A stretch of 64,000 bases of DNA. Source: Phytohabitans rumicis. Lineage in GTDB: Bacteria; Actinomycetota; Actinomycetes; Mycobacteriales; Micromonosporaceae. The notes beneath the pieces were generated by a model. It saw only the letters and a list, made by a program, of their open reading frames with translations. It was not told the origin of the DNA and did no database searches. Positions within the stretch are counted from its first letter, which is position 1, and each line of letters opens with the position of its first letter. The position numbers and the translations under genes were made by a program. Below, piece by piece: positions 19,649 through 27,859 of this stretch. The DNA is taken from contig NZ_BLPG01000001.1 of NCBI RefSeq assembly GCF_011764445.1, positions 2,232,001 to 2,296,000 of the forward strand, given 5' to 3'.

Positions 19649-20694
19649 CACGCCTCCCGGACCACGACGGGCGACACCGAATCGCGTACGACGATGTGCG
19701 TGCCGAGCATGACGTGCTGCGGCTCGGCCTGGTGCAGAGCCAGGCGTACGGCGGTGCGGCCCAGTTCTTCCGTGGGCACCCGGACGGTGGTCAGCGCCGG
19801 GCGCAGGTGGATCGACATCGGGATGTCGTCGTACCCGACCACGGACATCTCCTCGGGCACCCGGATGGCGGCCTCGCGCAGGGCGCGCAGCACGCCGGCG
19901 GCGACCATGTCGGTGGCCGCGAAGATGGCGGTGCAGTCGACGCCGTCCGCGAGCAGCCGCCGGGTGCCCGCGTACCCGGCCGCCTCGGTGTACTCGCCGG
20001 GCACGATCAGGGCCGGGTCGACGGGCCGGCCGTACGCCCGGTGGGCGCGGGTGTAGCCGGCGATCCGGTCCCGGCTGGTCGTGTGGTTGAGCCGGACGTT
20101 GCCGAGGTACACGATCCGCCGGTGCCCCTGCGAGAGCAGGTGGCTGGTCATCGCGTACGCGCCGCCCTCGTTGTCGTACTCCACCACCGTGGTCGGCACG
20201 TCGTCGCCGAGCGCCGGCCGGCCGCACAGCACCAACCGCGAGCCGGCCTTGTCCAGGGCGTACGCGAAATGGATCATCCGCGCGCGGTACTCCTCGTCGA
20301 GGAAGCCGCCGCCGACCAGGATCACCGCGTCGGCCCGCTGCTCCCGCATGGCCTCGACCACCTCCAGCTCGCGGGCCGGGTCGCCATGGGTCGCGCAGAT
20401 CAGGCAGAGCCGGCCCATCGCCGTCGCCTGCTGCTCCACGCCCTTGGCCACGTACGCGAACGACGGGCCGGTGACGTCGTCCATCACGAACGCGACCATC
20501 CGGGTGCCGGCGCCCTTGAGCGCGCGGGCCTGGGCGTTCGCCACGTAGTCCAGCTCGCGCACGGCCCGCTGCACCCGGGCCCGGGTCGCGGCCGTCACCG
20601 GGTATTCCCCCGCCAGCACGCGGGACACCGTCGCCGGGGACACCCCCGCACGGGCGGCGACGTCCTTGACGGTCGCCCGGCTGTTCTCGCTCAC
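19648..20694 (-). CDS. LacI-family transcriptional repressor
   Basis: A 348-residue regulator with the LacI HTH at the N-terminus (ATVKDVAARAGVSPATVSRV, hinge helix AQARALKG) and a periplasmic-binding-protein-like ligand domain with the expected VVGYDDIP and LTTVRVP motifs near the C-terminus. I place the start at the second of two adjacent GTG codons (20694), seven bases after GGAGG. It should repress this locus until an alpha-galactoside or its breakdown product binds. Palindromic AGAGAACGTTTTCT-like sites in the divergent intergenic region are its probable operators. Confidence 0.9.
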   Translation of the reverse strand: MSENSRATVKDVAARAGVSPATVSRVLAGEYPVTAATRARVQRAVRELDYVANAQARALKGAGTRMVAFVMDDVTGPSFAYVAKGVEQQATAMGRLCLICATHGDPARELEVVEAMREQRADAVILVGGGFLDEEYRARMIHFAYALDKAGSRLVLCGRPALGDDVPTTVVEYDNEGGAYAMTSHLLSQGHRRIVYLGNVRLNHTTSRDRIAGYTRAHRAYGRPVDPALIVPGEYTEAAGYAGTRRLLADGVDCTAIFAATDMVAAGVLRALREAAIRVPEEMSVVGYDDIPMSIHLRPALTTVRVPTEELGRTAVRLALHQAEPQHVMLGTHIVVRDSVSPVVVREA

Positions 20695-20705
20695 CACGGC
20701 GCCTC

Positions 20706-20719
20706 CGAAATCGTTCTCT
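20706..20719. promoter_or_regulatory. Possible weaker LacI-type operator
   Basis: CGAAATCGTTCTCT, just upstream of the repressor start, shares the right half GTTCTCT with the better operator near 20820; the left half matches at only four of seven positions. It would allow autoregulation. Confidence 0.45.
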
Positions 20720-20773
20720 ACGGTGGAGGGCAACAGCATAGAACGAACCCAAGCCGCCGACCAGCAGCGACTC

Positions 20774-20801
20774 TTGACATGCTCGGACCCCGGGGTTAAC
20801 T
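20774..20801 (+). promoter_or_regulatory. Promoter for the ABC transporter operon
   Basis: TTGACA at 20774-20779 is a perfect -35 box; TTAACT at 20796-20801, 16 bases on, is a fair -10 box. The start of transcription would fall just before or in the operator at 20814. Confidence 0.55.
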
Positions 20802-20813
20802 TGCTCGACACAA

Positions 20814-20827
20814 AGAGAACGTTTTCT
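20814..20827. promoter_or_regulatory. LacI-family operator
   Basis: AGAGAACGTTTTCT is a palindrome around a central CG with one mismatch, the classical form of LacI/GalR-family sites. It lies between the putative -10 box and the first permease gene, where binding would block the promoter. Confidence 0.65.
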
Positions 20828-20844
20828 ACGACGGGACTCTGGCG

Positions 20845-21831
20845 ATGAGCACGCTACAAACGAGGGAACGCGGCCGGACGGCGACGCCGCCCCTGGCCCC
20901 GCCCGCCAAGCGGGATCGTGGATCCAGGATCCGTACCGCACTCTGGACCGGCCTGCTCGCGCTGCCCGCGGTCGCGTTCTTCGTCGTCTTCGCGTACCTG
21001 CCCATGGCCGGCCTCGTGGTGGCGTTCAAGGAGTTCAACATCGCCGACGGTGTGTTCGGCAGCCCGTGGAACGGCCTGGACAACTTCCGCTACTTCTTCA
21101 GCTCCGGCGAGGCGTCCCGGATCCTGCTCAACACCCTGCTGCTCAACACCCTGTTCCTCGCCGCCACGCTGGCCGCCGGCATCACCCTCGCCCTGATGCT
21201 GAACGAGATCCGGGGCCGCTTCTTCAAGCGGGTGGCGCAGTCCACCATCTTCTTCCCGTACTTCGTCTCGCCCATCGTCATCAGCATCATCCTGCAGGTG
21301 CTGCTCGCCGGCGTGGGCGGCTCCGGCGGCGCGGTGAACGACGCGCTCGGCGGGCTCGGGCTGCCCACGGTCAGCTGGTACACCGAACCCGGCCCGTGGC
21401 CGTGGATCCTCACCATCGTCAAGGTCTGGCAGATGGGCGGCTACATGAGCGTCATCTTCCTGGCCGCCATCACCGCCATCCCGGACGAGGTGTACGAGGC
21501 CGGCATGATCGACGGTGCGAGCCGGGCCCAGATGGCGTGGCGGATCACCGTACCCCTGCTGCGCCCGACCGCCGCGGTGCTGCTGGTCCTCGGCGTCGGC
21601 CGGATCTTCTACGGGGATTTCGGCACGATCTACGCGATCGTCGGCGACAACGGCACGCTCTTCCCCACCACGGACGTCATCGACACGTACGTCTTCCGCG
21701 CGCTGCGCGAGCTCGGCGACTTCGGGACCACCGCCGCCGTGGGCCTCTTCCAGTCCGTCGTGGGCTTCGTGCTCGTGGTGACCGCGGTGCTCATCCAGCG
21801 CCGGTACGCGAAGGAGAGCAGCATCCTGTGA
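20845..21831 (+). CDS. Carbohydrate ABC transporter permease, LplB type (CUT1)
   Basis: A 328-residue permease with six TM helices, the first near residues 32-55. The EAA loop that contacts the ATPase is present as EAGMIDGASRAQMAWRITVP. The protein resembles LplB/YtcP-type permeases that import oligosaccharides. The start is the ATG at 20845, with only a weak ribosome site upstream. It forms a heterodimer with the product of the next gene, whose GTG start overlaps its TGA stop. No ATPase gene is present in the locus, so a shared MsmK-like ATPase encoded elsewhere must energise it. Confidence 0.9.
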   Translation: MSTLQTRERGRTATPPLAPPAKRDRGSRIRTALWTGLLALPAVAFFVVFAYLPMAGLVVAFKEFNIADGVFGSPWNGLDNFRYFFSSGEASRILLNTLLLNTLFLAATLAAGITLALMLNEIRGRFFKRVAQSTIFFPYFVSPIVISIILQVLLAGVGGSGGAVNDALGGLGLPTVSWYTEPGPWPWILTIVKVWQMGGYMSVIFLAAITAIPDEVYEAGMIDGASRAQMAWRITVPLLRPTAAVLLVLGVGRIFYGDFGTIYAIVGDNGTLFPTTDVIDTYVFRALRELGDFGTTAAVGLFQSVVGFVLVVTAVLIQRRYAKESSIL

Positions 21832-22694
21832 AGACCCGACGCCGGCTGGAGCCGTTCACCGTCGTCAGCATCATCGGAGTCAGCTTCTTCATGGTGCTGT
21901 GCGTCATCCCGTTCTGGATGATCATTTCTGGCTCGTTCACCGACGAGTCCAAGCTGGCCAGCACCGGGTACAGCTTCCTGCCGCAGCCGTTCTCCACCGC
22001 CGCGTACAAGATGATCTTTACCGGGCCGGCGGTGCTGGACGCGTACTTCGCCAGCGTCTTCATCACCCTGGTCGGCACGGCGCTGTCGCTGGCGTTCACC
22101 TCGGGGATCGCCTGGGTGATCGCCCGCCGGCTGCCGCTGATCAGCCGGCCGCTCGCGGTCCTCGCCTACATCCCGATGCTCTTCAGCGGCGGCCTGGTGC
22201 CGCTGTACCTGCTCGTCACCCAATACCTGCACCTGCAGAACAGCTACTTCGCCGTCATCCTGCCGCTGCTGGTCGCGCCGTTCCTGGTCTTCATCCAGGT
22301 CAGCGCGTTCCGGCAGCTCCCGGAGGCGATCCTCGAATCGGCCCGGATCGACGGCGCCGGCGAGATGCGGATCTTCTTCCGGATCGCGCTGCCGCTGTCC
22401 AAGCCCATCCTCGCCGTCATCGGCCTCTTCTACGCCGTCCACTACTGGAACGAGTGGTTCACCGCCCTCCTGTTCATCTCCGACGTCCACAGGTACCCCC
22501 TCCCCCTGGTGCTGCAGAACCTGATCTCGAACGTCACGTTCGCCCAGACACTCCCCAACACCGGAGAGTCGGCACCGGTCTACCAGCTCCGGCTGGCCCT
22601 GACGGCCGTCACCATCGGCCCGATCCTGCTCGCGTACCCCTTCGCCCAGCGCTACTTCGTCAAGGGCATCACCTTGGGCGCCACCAAGGGCTGA
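21828..22694 (+). CDS. Carbohydrate ABC transporter permease, YtcP/AraQ type (CUT1)
   Basis: A 288-residue second permease half with six TM helices and an EAA loop, ESARIDGAGEMRIFFRIALP. The N-terminal helix (VVSIIGVSFFMVLCVIPFWM) precedes the periplasmic loop ISGSFTDESKL. It starts with GTG overlapping the upstream stop (GTGA), so synthesis is coupled 1:1 with the partner permease. The following 60 bases carry a short duplication before the binding-protein gene. Confidence 0.9.
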   Translation: MKTRRRLEPFTVVSIIGVSFFMVLCVIPFWMIISGSFTDESKLASTGYSFLPQPFSTAAYKMIFTGPAVLDAYFASVFITLVGTALSLAFTSGIAWVIARRLPLISRPLAVLAYIPMLFSGGLVPLYLLVTQYLHLQNSYFAVILPLLVAPFLVFIQVSAFRQLPEAILESARIDGAGEMRIFFRIALPLSKPILAVIGLFYAVHYWNEWFTALLFISDVHRYPLPLVLQNLISNVTFAQTLPNTGESAPVYQLRLALTAVTIGPILLAYPFAQRYFVKGITLGATKG

Positions 22695-22747
22695 ACCTCC
22701 TTCAACCCCGATTCAAAGGCTGAACCTCCTTCACCCCCGATTCATAG
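22689..22747 (+). repeat. Tandem duplication of about 29 bases between permease and binding protein genes
   Basis: The sequence GGCTGAACCTCCTTCA followed by CCCCGATTCA occurs twice in a row, starting at the permease stop codon (the first copy contains the TGA). The second copy differs by one extra C and runs into ATAGGAG, the ribosome site of the next gene. Confidence 0.85.
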
Positions 22748-22756
22748 GAGACGACC

Positions 22757-24304
22757 GTGTCCATTTCCCGACGCAGACTCCTCGCCGCCGGTGGCGGCCT
22801 GTCCATCGCCGCCCTCCTCGGCGCCGCCGGCTGCGGCGACGACTCGTCCGACGGCTCCGGCGGCCGTACGCTCAAGCTGCTCCTGCCCGGCGACGCGCCG
22901 AAGGAGAGCTGGGACACCGTCCTCGCCGAGGTCAACAAGCGGCTGAAGGCCGACCTGGGCTTCACCATCGACCCGCAGTTCATCGCGTGGGCCAACTACG
23001 GCAACCAGGCGCTGCTGAAGTTCACCGCCGGGGAAAGCTTCGACACCGCGCTACAGGCCCGCTGGCTCAACATGACCCAACTCGTGGCGAGCAAGTCCCT
23101 CGTACCGGTCGACGCCCTGCTGGCCAGCGGCAAGTACAAGAACCTCAGCGACAACCTGGACCCCAAGCTCATCGAGCTGAACAAATGGTCCGGCAAGCTG
23201 TACGGCATCCCGCAGGTCAACTCCGCGGCCCGGCTGCACCACTTCTGCATGCGGCAGGACCTCGCCGAGAAGCTCGGCTTCAGCGCGATCACCGACTTCC
23301 AGACGCTGGAGCGCTTCCTGTACGCCGTGAAGCAGAAGGAGAAGGGCGTCACCCCGCTGGCGGTCAGCTCCAACATGCCCGACCTGCTGATCGCGAACAC
23401 CCCGATCGGCTGGCTCAACGAGTACAGCTGGGAGAACCCGAACCAGAGCGGCCAGGCGTTCACCGGCAACTCGATCCCGTTCTTCATGGCCGCGGACGCG
23501 AAGGCGACCGGCTCGGCGCGGCCGGTGCCGTTCTGGGAGGCGCCCGGCATCCTGGACGCCCTGCGCGCGGTGCGCCGCTACTACCAGGACGGGCTCATCA
23601 ACCACGACGCGCTCAACGTCGACTCCAACACGCTCCGGTCGCAGTTCGAGGCCGGCCGGTACGCCACCCGGTGGGCGATGACCGACGGGCTCTCCTCGCA
23701 GTCCGCGGCGCCGCTGGCCAAGGCCGTACCCGGGGCCACGCTCGCCAACATCATGCCGCTGCGCGGCGGCCTGACCGCCAAGCCCAACCAGACGTTCCAG
23801 GCCGACAACTTCGTCGTGCTCAACGTCAAGGGCCAGAGCAACGAGCAGGCCATGCAGCTCGAAGACTGGGTGTCCATCAAGGCCAACCACGACCTCATCC
23901 AGTACGGCATCGAGGGCACCGACTGGAAGCCGGCCGGCGACGACAAGTACGAGGCGATCACCTCGTACAGCACCTTCCCCGGGTACGCGCTGAGCTGGCG
24001 GGCCAAGCTGGAACGGAAGCTGAGCACGATCAGCCAGACCGAGGACGAGATCTTCACCTGGGCGCAGAACTACGACAACTTCACCGTCGACCCGTTCGCC
24101 AGCTTCGTGCCCGACCCGGAGCCGGTCAAGCGGGAGAACGCCCAGGTCACCGCGGCGATGACGCAGTACGGGAACCCGCTGTTCATCGGCGCCGTCGACG
24201 TCGACAAGGGCTTGGACAGCCTCAAGAAGGCCGTGGAGAAGGCGGGCCTCGCCAAGCTCCAGACCGAAATGGAGAAGCAGGCGAATGAGTACCTCAAGGG
24301 CTAA
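22757..24304 (+). CDS. Extracellular sugar-binding lipoprotein of the ABC transporter
   Basis: A 515-residue solute-binding protein. The leader SISRRRLLAAGGGLSIAALL has a twin-Arg-like start and a lipobox ending LGAAGC, so it is exported and anchored by lipid on the Cys. The size and the YtcQ/LipO-like layout match binding proteins paired with LplB/YtcP permeases, which bind oligosaccharides rather than monosaccharides. It starts with GTG after ATAGGAG. It would capture the alpha-galactoside that the GH36 enzyme later cleaves. Confidence 0.9.
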   Translation: MSISRRRLLAAGGGLSIAALLGAAGCGDDSSDGSGGRTLKLLLPGDAPKESWDTVLAEVNKRLKADLGFTIDPQFIAWANYGNQALLKFTAGESFDTALQARWLNMTQLVASKSLVPVDALLASGKYKNLSDNLDPKLIELNKWSGKLYGIPQVNSAARLHHFCMRQDLAEKLGFSAITDFQTLERFLYAVKQKEKGVTPLAVSSNMPDLLIANTPIGWLNEYSWENPNQSGQAFTGNSIPFFMAADAKATGSARPVPFWEAPGILDALRAVRRYYQDGLINHDALNVDSNTLRSQFEAGRYATRWAMTDGLSSQSAAPLAKAVPGATLANIMPLRGGLTAKPNQTFQADNFVVLNVKGQSNEQAMQLEDWVSIKANHDLIQYGIEGTDWKPAGDDKYEAITSYSTFPGYALSWRAKLERKLSTISQTEDEIFTWAQNYDNFTVDPFASFVPDPEPVKRENAQVTAAMTQYGNPLFIGAVDVDKGLDSLKKAVEKAGLAKLQTEMEKQANEYLKG

Positions 24305-24307
24305 CCG

Positions 24308-25275
24308 TTGATCAGCGCAGCGCTCGCCATGCAGCCGGAACTGCCGCCGCGGCTGTTCGACGCCGACCTGTGGGACCGGCTGCATGGCCTGGTACGTCTG
24401 GTGGACTTCACCTCGTCCCTGCCCGAGGTGGAGCTGCTCATCACCGGTTGGGGTGCCCGCCCATCACCGCGGCGGTGCTCGACGCGGCGCCCAAGCTGGC
24501 CGCGATCGTGCACACCGGCGGGTCGGTGAAGTCGCACGTCACGGCCGAGTGCTGGGAACGCGGCCTGGTCGTCTCGACGGCCGCGGCGGCCAACGCGCTG
24601 CCGGTCGCCGAGTACACGCTCGCGTCGATCATCCTGGCCGCGAAGGGGGCCCGGGCGGTCGAACGCGAGTACCGGGCCCGGCGCGCCCGCGTCGACCTGC
24701 TGGTCGAGCACCCGCAGATCGGCTCGTACCGGCGCACGGTCGGCGTGGTGGGCGCGTCGCGCATCGGTCGCCGGGTCATCGAGCTGCTGCGCCCGTTCGA
24801 CTTCGACGTCAGCCTCTACGACCCGTACGTCGACGCGGCCGACGCGCGGCAGCTGGGCGTACGCCTGGTCGGCCTGCCTGACCTGCTGCGCGGTAACGAC
24901 ATCGTCACCCTGCACGCGCCCTCGCTGCCGAGCACCCGACACATGATCGACCGGGCCGGGCTCGCCAGCCTGCGCGACGGCGCCACCCTGATCAACACGG
25001 CCCGCGGCGCGCTGGTGGACCAGGCGGCGCTGGAGGCCGAACTGTCGACCGGCCGCATCGACGCGGTCATCGACGTCACGGACCCCGAGGTGCCGCCGCC
25101 GGACTCGATCCTCTACCGCCTGCCCAACGTGGTCCTGACTCCCCACCTGGCCGGCGCTCTGGGCAACGAGCTCCACCGCCTCGCCACGTGCACGGTGGAC
25201 GAAATCGCCAGGTTCGTGTCCGGCAAGCCCTTCGCCCACCCGGTAACCGCCAGCGAGCTGTCCTACATCGCGTAA
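24308..25275 (+). CDS. D-isomer-specific 2-hydroxyacid dehydrogenase, one frameshift
   Basis: The NAD-binding Rossmann motif is GVVGASRIGRRV (the usual GxGxxG is GASRIG), followed by the DPYVD strand end, catalytic Arg in NTARGALVD, the acidic residue in DVTDPEVPP and the catalytic His in LTPHLAGAL. The enzyme oxidises or reduces a 2-hydroxy acid or phosphoglycerate-like sugar acid. The frame breaks at the GGGG run 24450-24453; one added G joins LLITGWG to CPPITAAVLDAAPK. The start may be TTG at 24308, three bases after the binding-protein stop, or ATG at 24329. Being last in the sugar operon, it may process a metabolite of the imported sugar. Confidence 0.8.
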
Positions 25276-25337
25276 CCCTCCGCCTCGCCTCTCCCCCGCC
25301 TCGCCTCGCGCGCTGCGGTCGCGCCGCGGTCGCGGCG

Positions 25338-25440
25338 CGCCGATCAAGGCTTTCCTCGTCGATCAAGGGCATATGGCCGTGGTTCGATCTCTATTCCACG
25401 ACCGTTTGCCCTTGATCGACGCAGAAGTCCTTGATCGGCG
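25338..25440. repeat. Family A palindromic repeat, copy A3
   Basis: Short outer arms are present on both sides (GATCAAGGCTTTC and its counterpart AGTCCTTGATCGGCG), giving a nested double palindrome. The space on both sides is GC-rich low-complexity sequence; there is nothing else in the 236-base gap. Confidence 0.9.
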
Positions 25441-25511
25441 CGGCGCGACCGCGCCGCGGGCGCGCGTCGCGCGTGGGCGCGGCCGACGGGTACCCGTGGG
25501 CGCCGGGTCGG

Positions 25512-25985
25512 GTGGCGGGGCAGAGTGTCCGTGTGGATCGAGACGTGGCGGGCCGCCGGGCCCAACCGTGGGACCAGGACACCACCGGCGTACTCAGGCT
25601 GCCATCCGGCCGGCGGGTACGCGGGCGCGGGCTGCGCCGGCCGCTCCCGCCGGGACCGGCGCCCACCTTCGGCGTCTACCTGCTCGGCAAGCCACCCCCG
25701 GCCGTGGACTGGACCAGCCGGTGGCTGCGGTGGCCCGACTTCTGGCTGCCCAGCGACCGGGTGTGGGCCCGCGAGATCCTGCGTGAGGCGTGGGAGCGGG
25801 CCACGGACGAGCGTGTGGAGATCGCGTGCGGCGGTGGCCGGGGCCGGACCGGTACGGCCCTAGCGTGTCTCGCGGTCATCGACGGCGTCCCGCCCGACGA
25901 GGCAGTCGCGTACGTCCGGCAGCTCTACGACCGCCACGCCGTCGAGACCCCCTGGCAGCGCCGCTACGTCACCCGTTACGCGTGA
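25512..25985 (+). CDS. Protein-tyrosine-phosphatase-like protein
   Basis: A compact protein of about 157 residues with a Cys-phosphatase P-loop: ACGGGRGRTGT, where Cys and Arg are six positions apart (CX5R), followed by a Thr. Upstream, WLRWPDFWLPSD may hold the general-acid Asp. It would dephosphorylate tyrosine or a small phosphorylated molecule. No signal peptide is visible. The start is uncertain: GTG at 25512 or GTG at 25533. It stands alone between two repeat zones, and I cannot tell its partner kinase. Confidence 0.75.
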   Translation: MAGQSVRVDRDVAGRRAQPWDQDTTGVLRLPSGRRVRGRGLRRPLPPGPAPTFGVYLLGKPPPAVDWTSRWLRWPDFWLPSDRVWAREILREAWERATDERVEIACGGGRGRTGTALACLAVIDGVPPDEAVAYVRQLYDRHAVETPWQRRYVTRYA

Positions 25986-26019
25986 ATAGGGGGCCCCACT
26001 CACGCGCGCACCGCCAACA

Positions 26020-26046
26020 GGGGCGCCCTCAAGGCCGGGTAGTTAA
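26020..26046. repeat. Family B element
   Basis: GGGGCGCCCTCAAGGCCGGG followed by TAGTTAA, the reverse complement of the copy at 36269-36295 with very few changes. Confidence 0.75.
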
Positions 26047-26140
26047 GGAAAGCCGCCACGATTGACGCGAAACAAGTAGATCTACGGACCGGCCGCTCGG
26101 ACGTATCCGGCATACCCGACCGCGAGACCCCAGGCCATCC

Positions 26141-26192
26141 ACGACTGTGGCGAGTAGTTGCCCCGTGGACGGCAACTACTCGCCACAGTCGT
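26141..26192. repeat. Family C palindrome, perfect copy
   Basis: Two perfectly complementary 22-base arms (left 26141-26162, right 26171-26192; core GTGGCGAGTAGTTGCC) enclose an 8-base loop, CCGTGGAC. No T-run follows, so it is not a standard terminator. Confidence 0.95.
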
Positions 26193-26213
26193 CAAGACCC
26201 GCACCGGGTTCCC

Positions 26214-26239
26214 CTAACGTCCCGGTCTTGGGGCGCCCT
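26214..26239. repeat. Family B element, diverged copy
   Basis: CTAACGTCCCGGTCTTGGGG then CGCCCT; same orientation as the copy at 17261 but with several substitutions. Confidence 0.6.
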
Positions 26240-26296
26240 ACTCACGATCGCCACGCCACTCTTGCTATCGATGGCGGGGATCGCTTACGCTTTCAT

Positions 26297-26316
26297 GTGT
26301 AAGAAAGTTCTTACAC
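26297..26316. promoter_or_regulatory. Probable operator of the ArsR-type regulator
   Basis: GTGTAAGAAAGTTCTTACAC is a perfect 20-base palindrome lying 17 bases upstream of the regulator's ATG, a typical place and form for an ArsR/HTH autoregulatory site. Confidence 0.7.
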
Positions 26317-26332
26317 GTGTCGGGGTGGTGTG

Positions 26333-26637
26333 ATGGGTGGGGACGAGCTGGTCGAGGTGCTGGCGGCACTGGCCAACCCGATCCGCCTGCGCATCATGGC
26401 GCGCCTGGCCGGCGGCCGTGACTACGTGAGCCACCTGGCCCGCGAGATCGGCATCAGCCGCCCCTCCTGCACATGCACCTGCAAAAACTGGAGGCCGCCG
26501 GCCTGATCGTGGGCAGCCTGGAGCTGTCCGAGGACGGCAAGGCCATGAAGTACTTCGAGGTAACCGACTTTGACGTGCACCTGACGGCGGCCGCGCTGGC
26601 CGAGGCCGCGAAGACCCTCTCCAAGGAGCGCTCATGA
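26333..26637 (+). CDS. ArsR-like winged-helix regulator, one frameshift
   Basis: A 101-residue winged-helix protein after correction. The N-terminal half (ALANPIRLRIMARLAGGRDY then HLAREIGISRP) is the classical ArsR/HTH start, and the C-terminal half reads HLQKLEAAGLIVGSLELSED. The frame breaks in the CCCC run at 26461-26464; one C restores SRPLLHMHLQKLE. No metal-binding cysteines are seen, so it is not a metal sensor of the classical sort. It overlaps the next gene by ATGA and heads a three-gene operon; it presumably binds the palindrome just upstream and controls the operon. Confidence 0.75.
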
Positions 26638-26894
26638 CCTGGCCCCAAGCGGTTTTCTACTGCGGCGTTTTGGTCGCCGCCATGTTCCTGATCGGCCTCG
26701 TGGTCGCGACGTTCCTCGAGTTTCGCAAGATCAAGCTCGACACCAAGCGCGAAGAGGACATGCGCCAGCTCATCCGGCGGTACGAGCAGCTGGCCGAGGG
26801 CACCCTCGACGCCCAGCAGCGCGCCGCCGCCGACGTCGCCGAACTGCGTTCCCGCACGACCGCCATCGAGCAACTACTAAGGACTGTCGAATGA
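26634..26894 (+). CDS. Small membrane protein with a coiled-coil tail
   Basis: An 86-residue protein with one TM helix at about residues 8-28 (FYCGVLVAAMFLIGLVVATF) followed by a charged, heptad-like cytoplasmic helix (EEDMRQLIRRYEQLAEGTLD and onwards). I do not recognise a family name, though small anchors of this shape are common beside ArsR-type genes in actinomycetes. It overlaps both neighbours by ATGA, which strongly supports that it is real and made together with the regulator and the oxidoreductase. Confidence 0.75.
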   Translation: MTWPQAVFYCGVLVAAMFLIGLVVATFLEFRKIKLDTKREEDMRQLIRRYEQLAEGTLDAQQRAAADVAELRSRTTAIEQLLRTVE

Positions 26895-27859
26895 AGGCGA
26901 TCACCCAAGACCGGTACGGCGAGCCAGGTGAGGTCCTGAAGCTGCGCGACATCGACCGGCCCACGGTCGGCGACGACGGCGTGCTCGTCAAGGTACGCGC
27001 GGCCGGAGTCGACCACGGCGTCTGGCACATGACGACGGGCCAGCCGTACCTGATGCGCATCATGGGCTTCGGGTTCCGTGGCCCCAAGGCGCCCGCCGCG
27101 GGCCGCGACCTGGCCGGCGTGGTGGAATCGGTCGGCCGCGACGTGACCCGTGTGAAGCCCGGTGACGAGGTGTACGGCGTGAGCGCCAACGGCTCCTTCG
27201 CCGAATACACGTGCACCACAGTGGACCGGCTCGCCGCCAAGCCGGCGAACCTCACGTTCGAGCAGGCCGCCGCCGTGCCCGTGTCGGGGGCCACGGCCCT
27301 GCACGCGGTGCGCGACGCCGCCGCGGTCAAGGCCGGGCAGCGGGTCCTGGTGATCGGCGCCGGCGGCGGCGTGGGTACGTACGCGGTGCAGCTCGCCAAG
27401 GCGTACGGCGGGGAAGTCACCGGCCTGTGTGGACCGACCAAAGTGGACCTCGTCCGCTCCATCGGGGCGTCCGAGGTCATCGATTACACCCGAGCCGAGG
27501 TGAAGGGGCAGTACGACGTGATCCTCGACATCGCCGGCAACCGGCCGCTGTCGCAGCTTCGCAAGGCTCTGACCCCGCGCGGCACGCTGGTCATCGTGGG
27601 CGGCGAGGCGGGCGGAAACGTGTTCGGCGGCATGGGTCGCAACCTGGGCGGGCCGCTGCTGTCCCCCTTCGTGGGCCAGCGGCTGCGCAACGTGATCTCG
27701 ACGGAGCGCGCCATCGATCTCGACGACCTCCGCGCGCTCATCGAGGCCGGCAAGGTCACCCCCGCCGTCGACCGCACGTACCCGCTGGCCGACGTCCCCG
27801 AGGCGGTCCGCGCCCTGCGCGCGGGTCAGGCCCGCGGCAAGTTCGTGGTCATCATCTGA
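26891..27859 (+). CDS. Zinc-less MDR-family NADPH:quinone oxidoreductase / alcohol dehydrogenase-like
   Basis: A 322-residue medium-chain dehydrogenase/reductase. The nucleotide-binding motif is VLVIGAGGGVGTYAVQLAKA, and the N-terminal GroES-like part reads VLVKVRAAGVDHGVWHM, AGRDLAGVVE and KPGDEVYG. The structural-zinc cysteine cluster is absent, as in the quinone reductase/NAD(P)-dependent alcohol dehydrogenase branch. It starts with ATG overlapping the small membrane protein gene (ATGA) and its last 34 bases overlap the convergent flavoprotein gene. The substrate is unknown; placement under an ArsR-type regulator suggests a response to reactive or toxic compounds. Confidence 0.85.
   Translation: MKAITQDRYGEPGEVLKLRDIDRPTVGDDGVLVKVRAAGVDHGVWHMTTGQPYLMRIMGFGFRGPKAPAAGRDLAGVVESVGRDVTRVKPGDEVYGVSANGSFAEYTCTTVDRLAAKPANLTFEQAAAVPVSGATALHAVRDAAAVKAGQRVLVIGAGGGVGTYAVQLAKAYGGEVTGLCGPTKVDLVRSIGASEVIDYTRAEVKGQYDVILDIAGNRPLSQLRKALTPRGTLVIVGGEAGGNVFGGMGRNLGGPLLSPFVGQRLRNVISTERAIDLDDLRALIEAGKVTPAVDRTYPLADVPEAVRALRAGQARGKFVVII

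Larger units (their letters stand above)
25986..26332. other. Repeat island without genes
   Basis: Two family B elements (26020-26046 and 26214-26239, in opposite orientation) bracket the perfect family C palindrome at 26141-26192. The right end contains the operator-like palindrome of the ArsR-type gene. No open frame here looks real. Confidence 0.8.
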
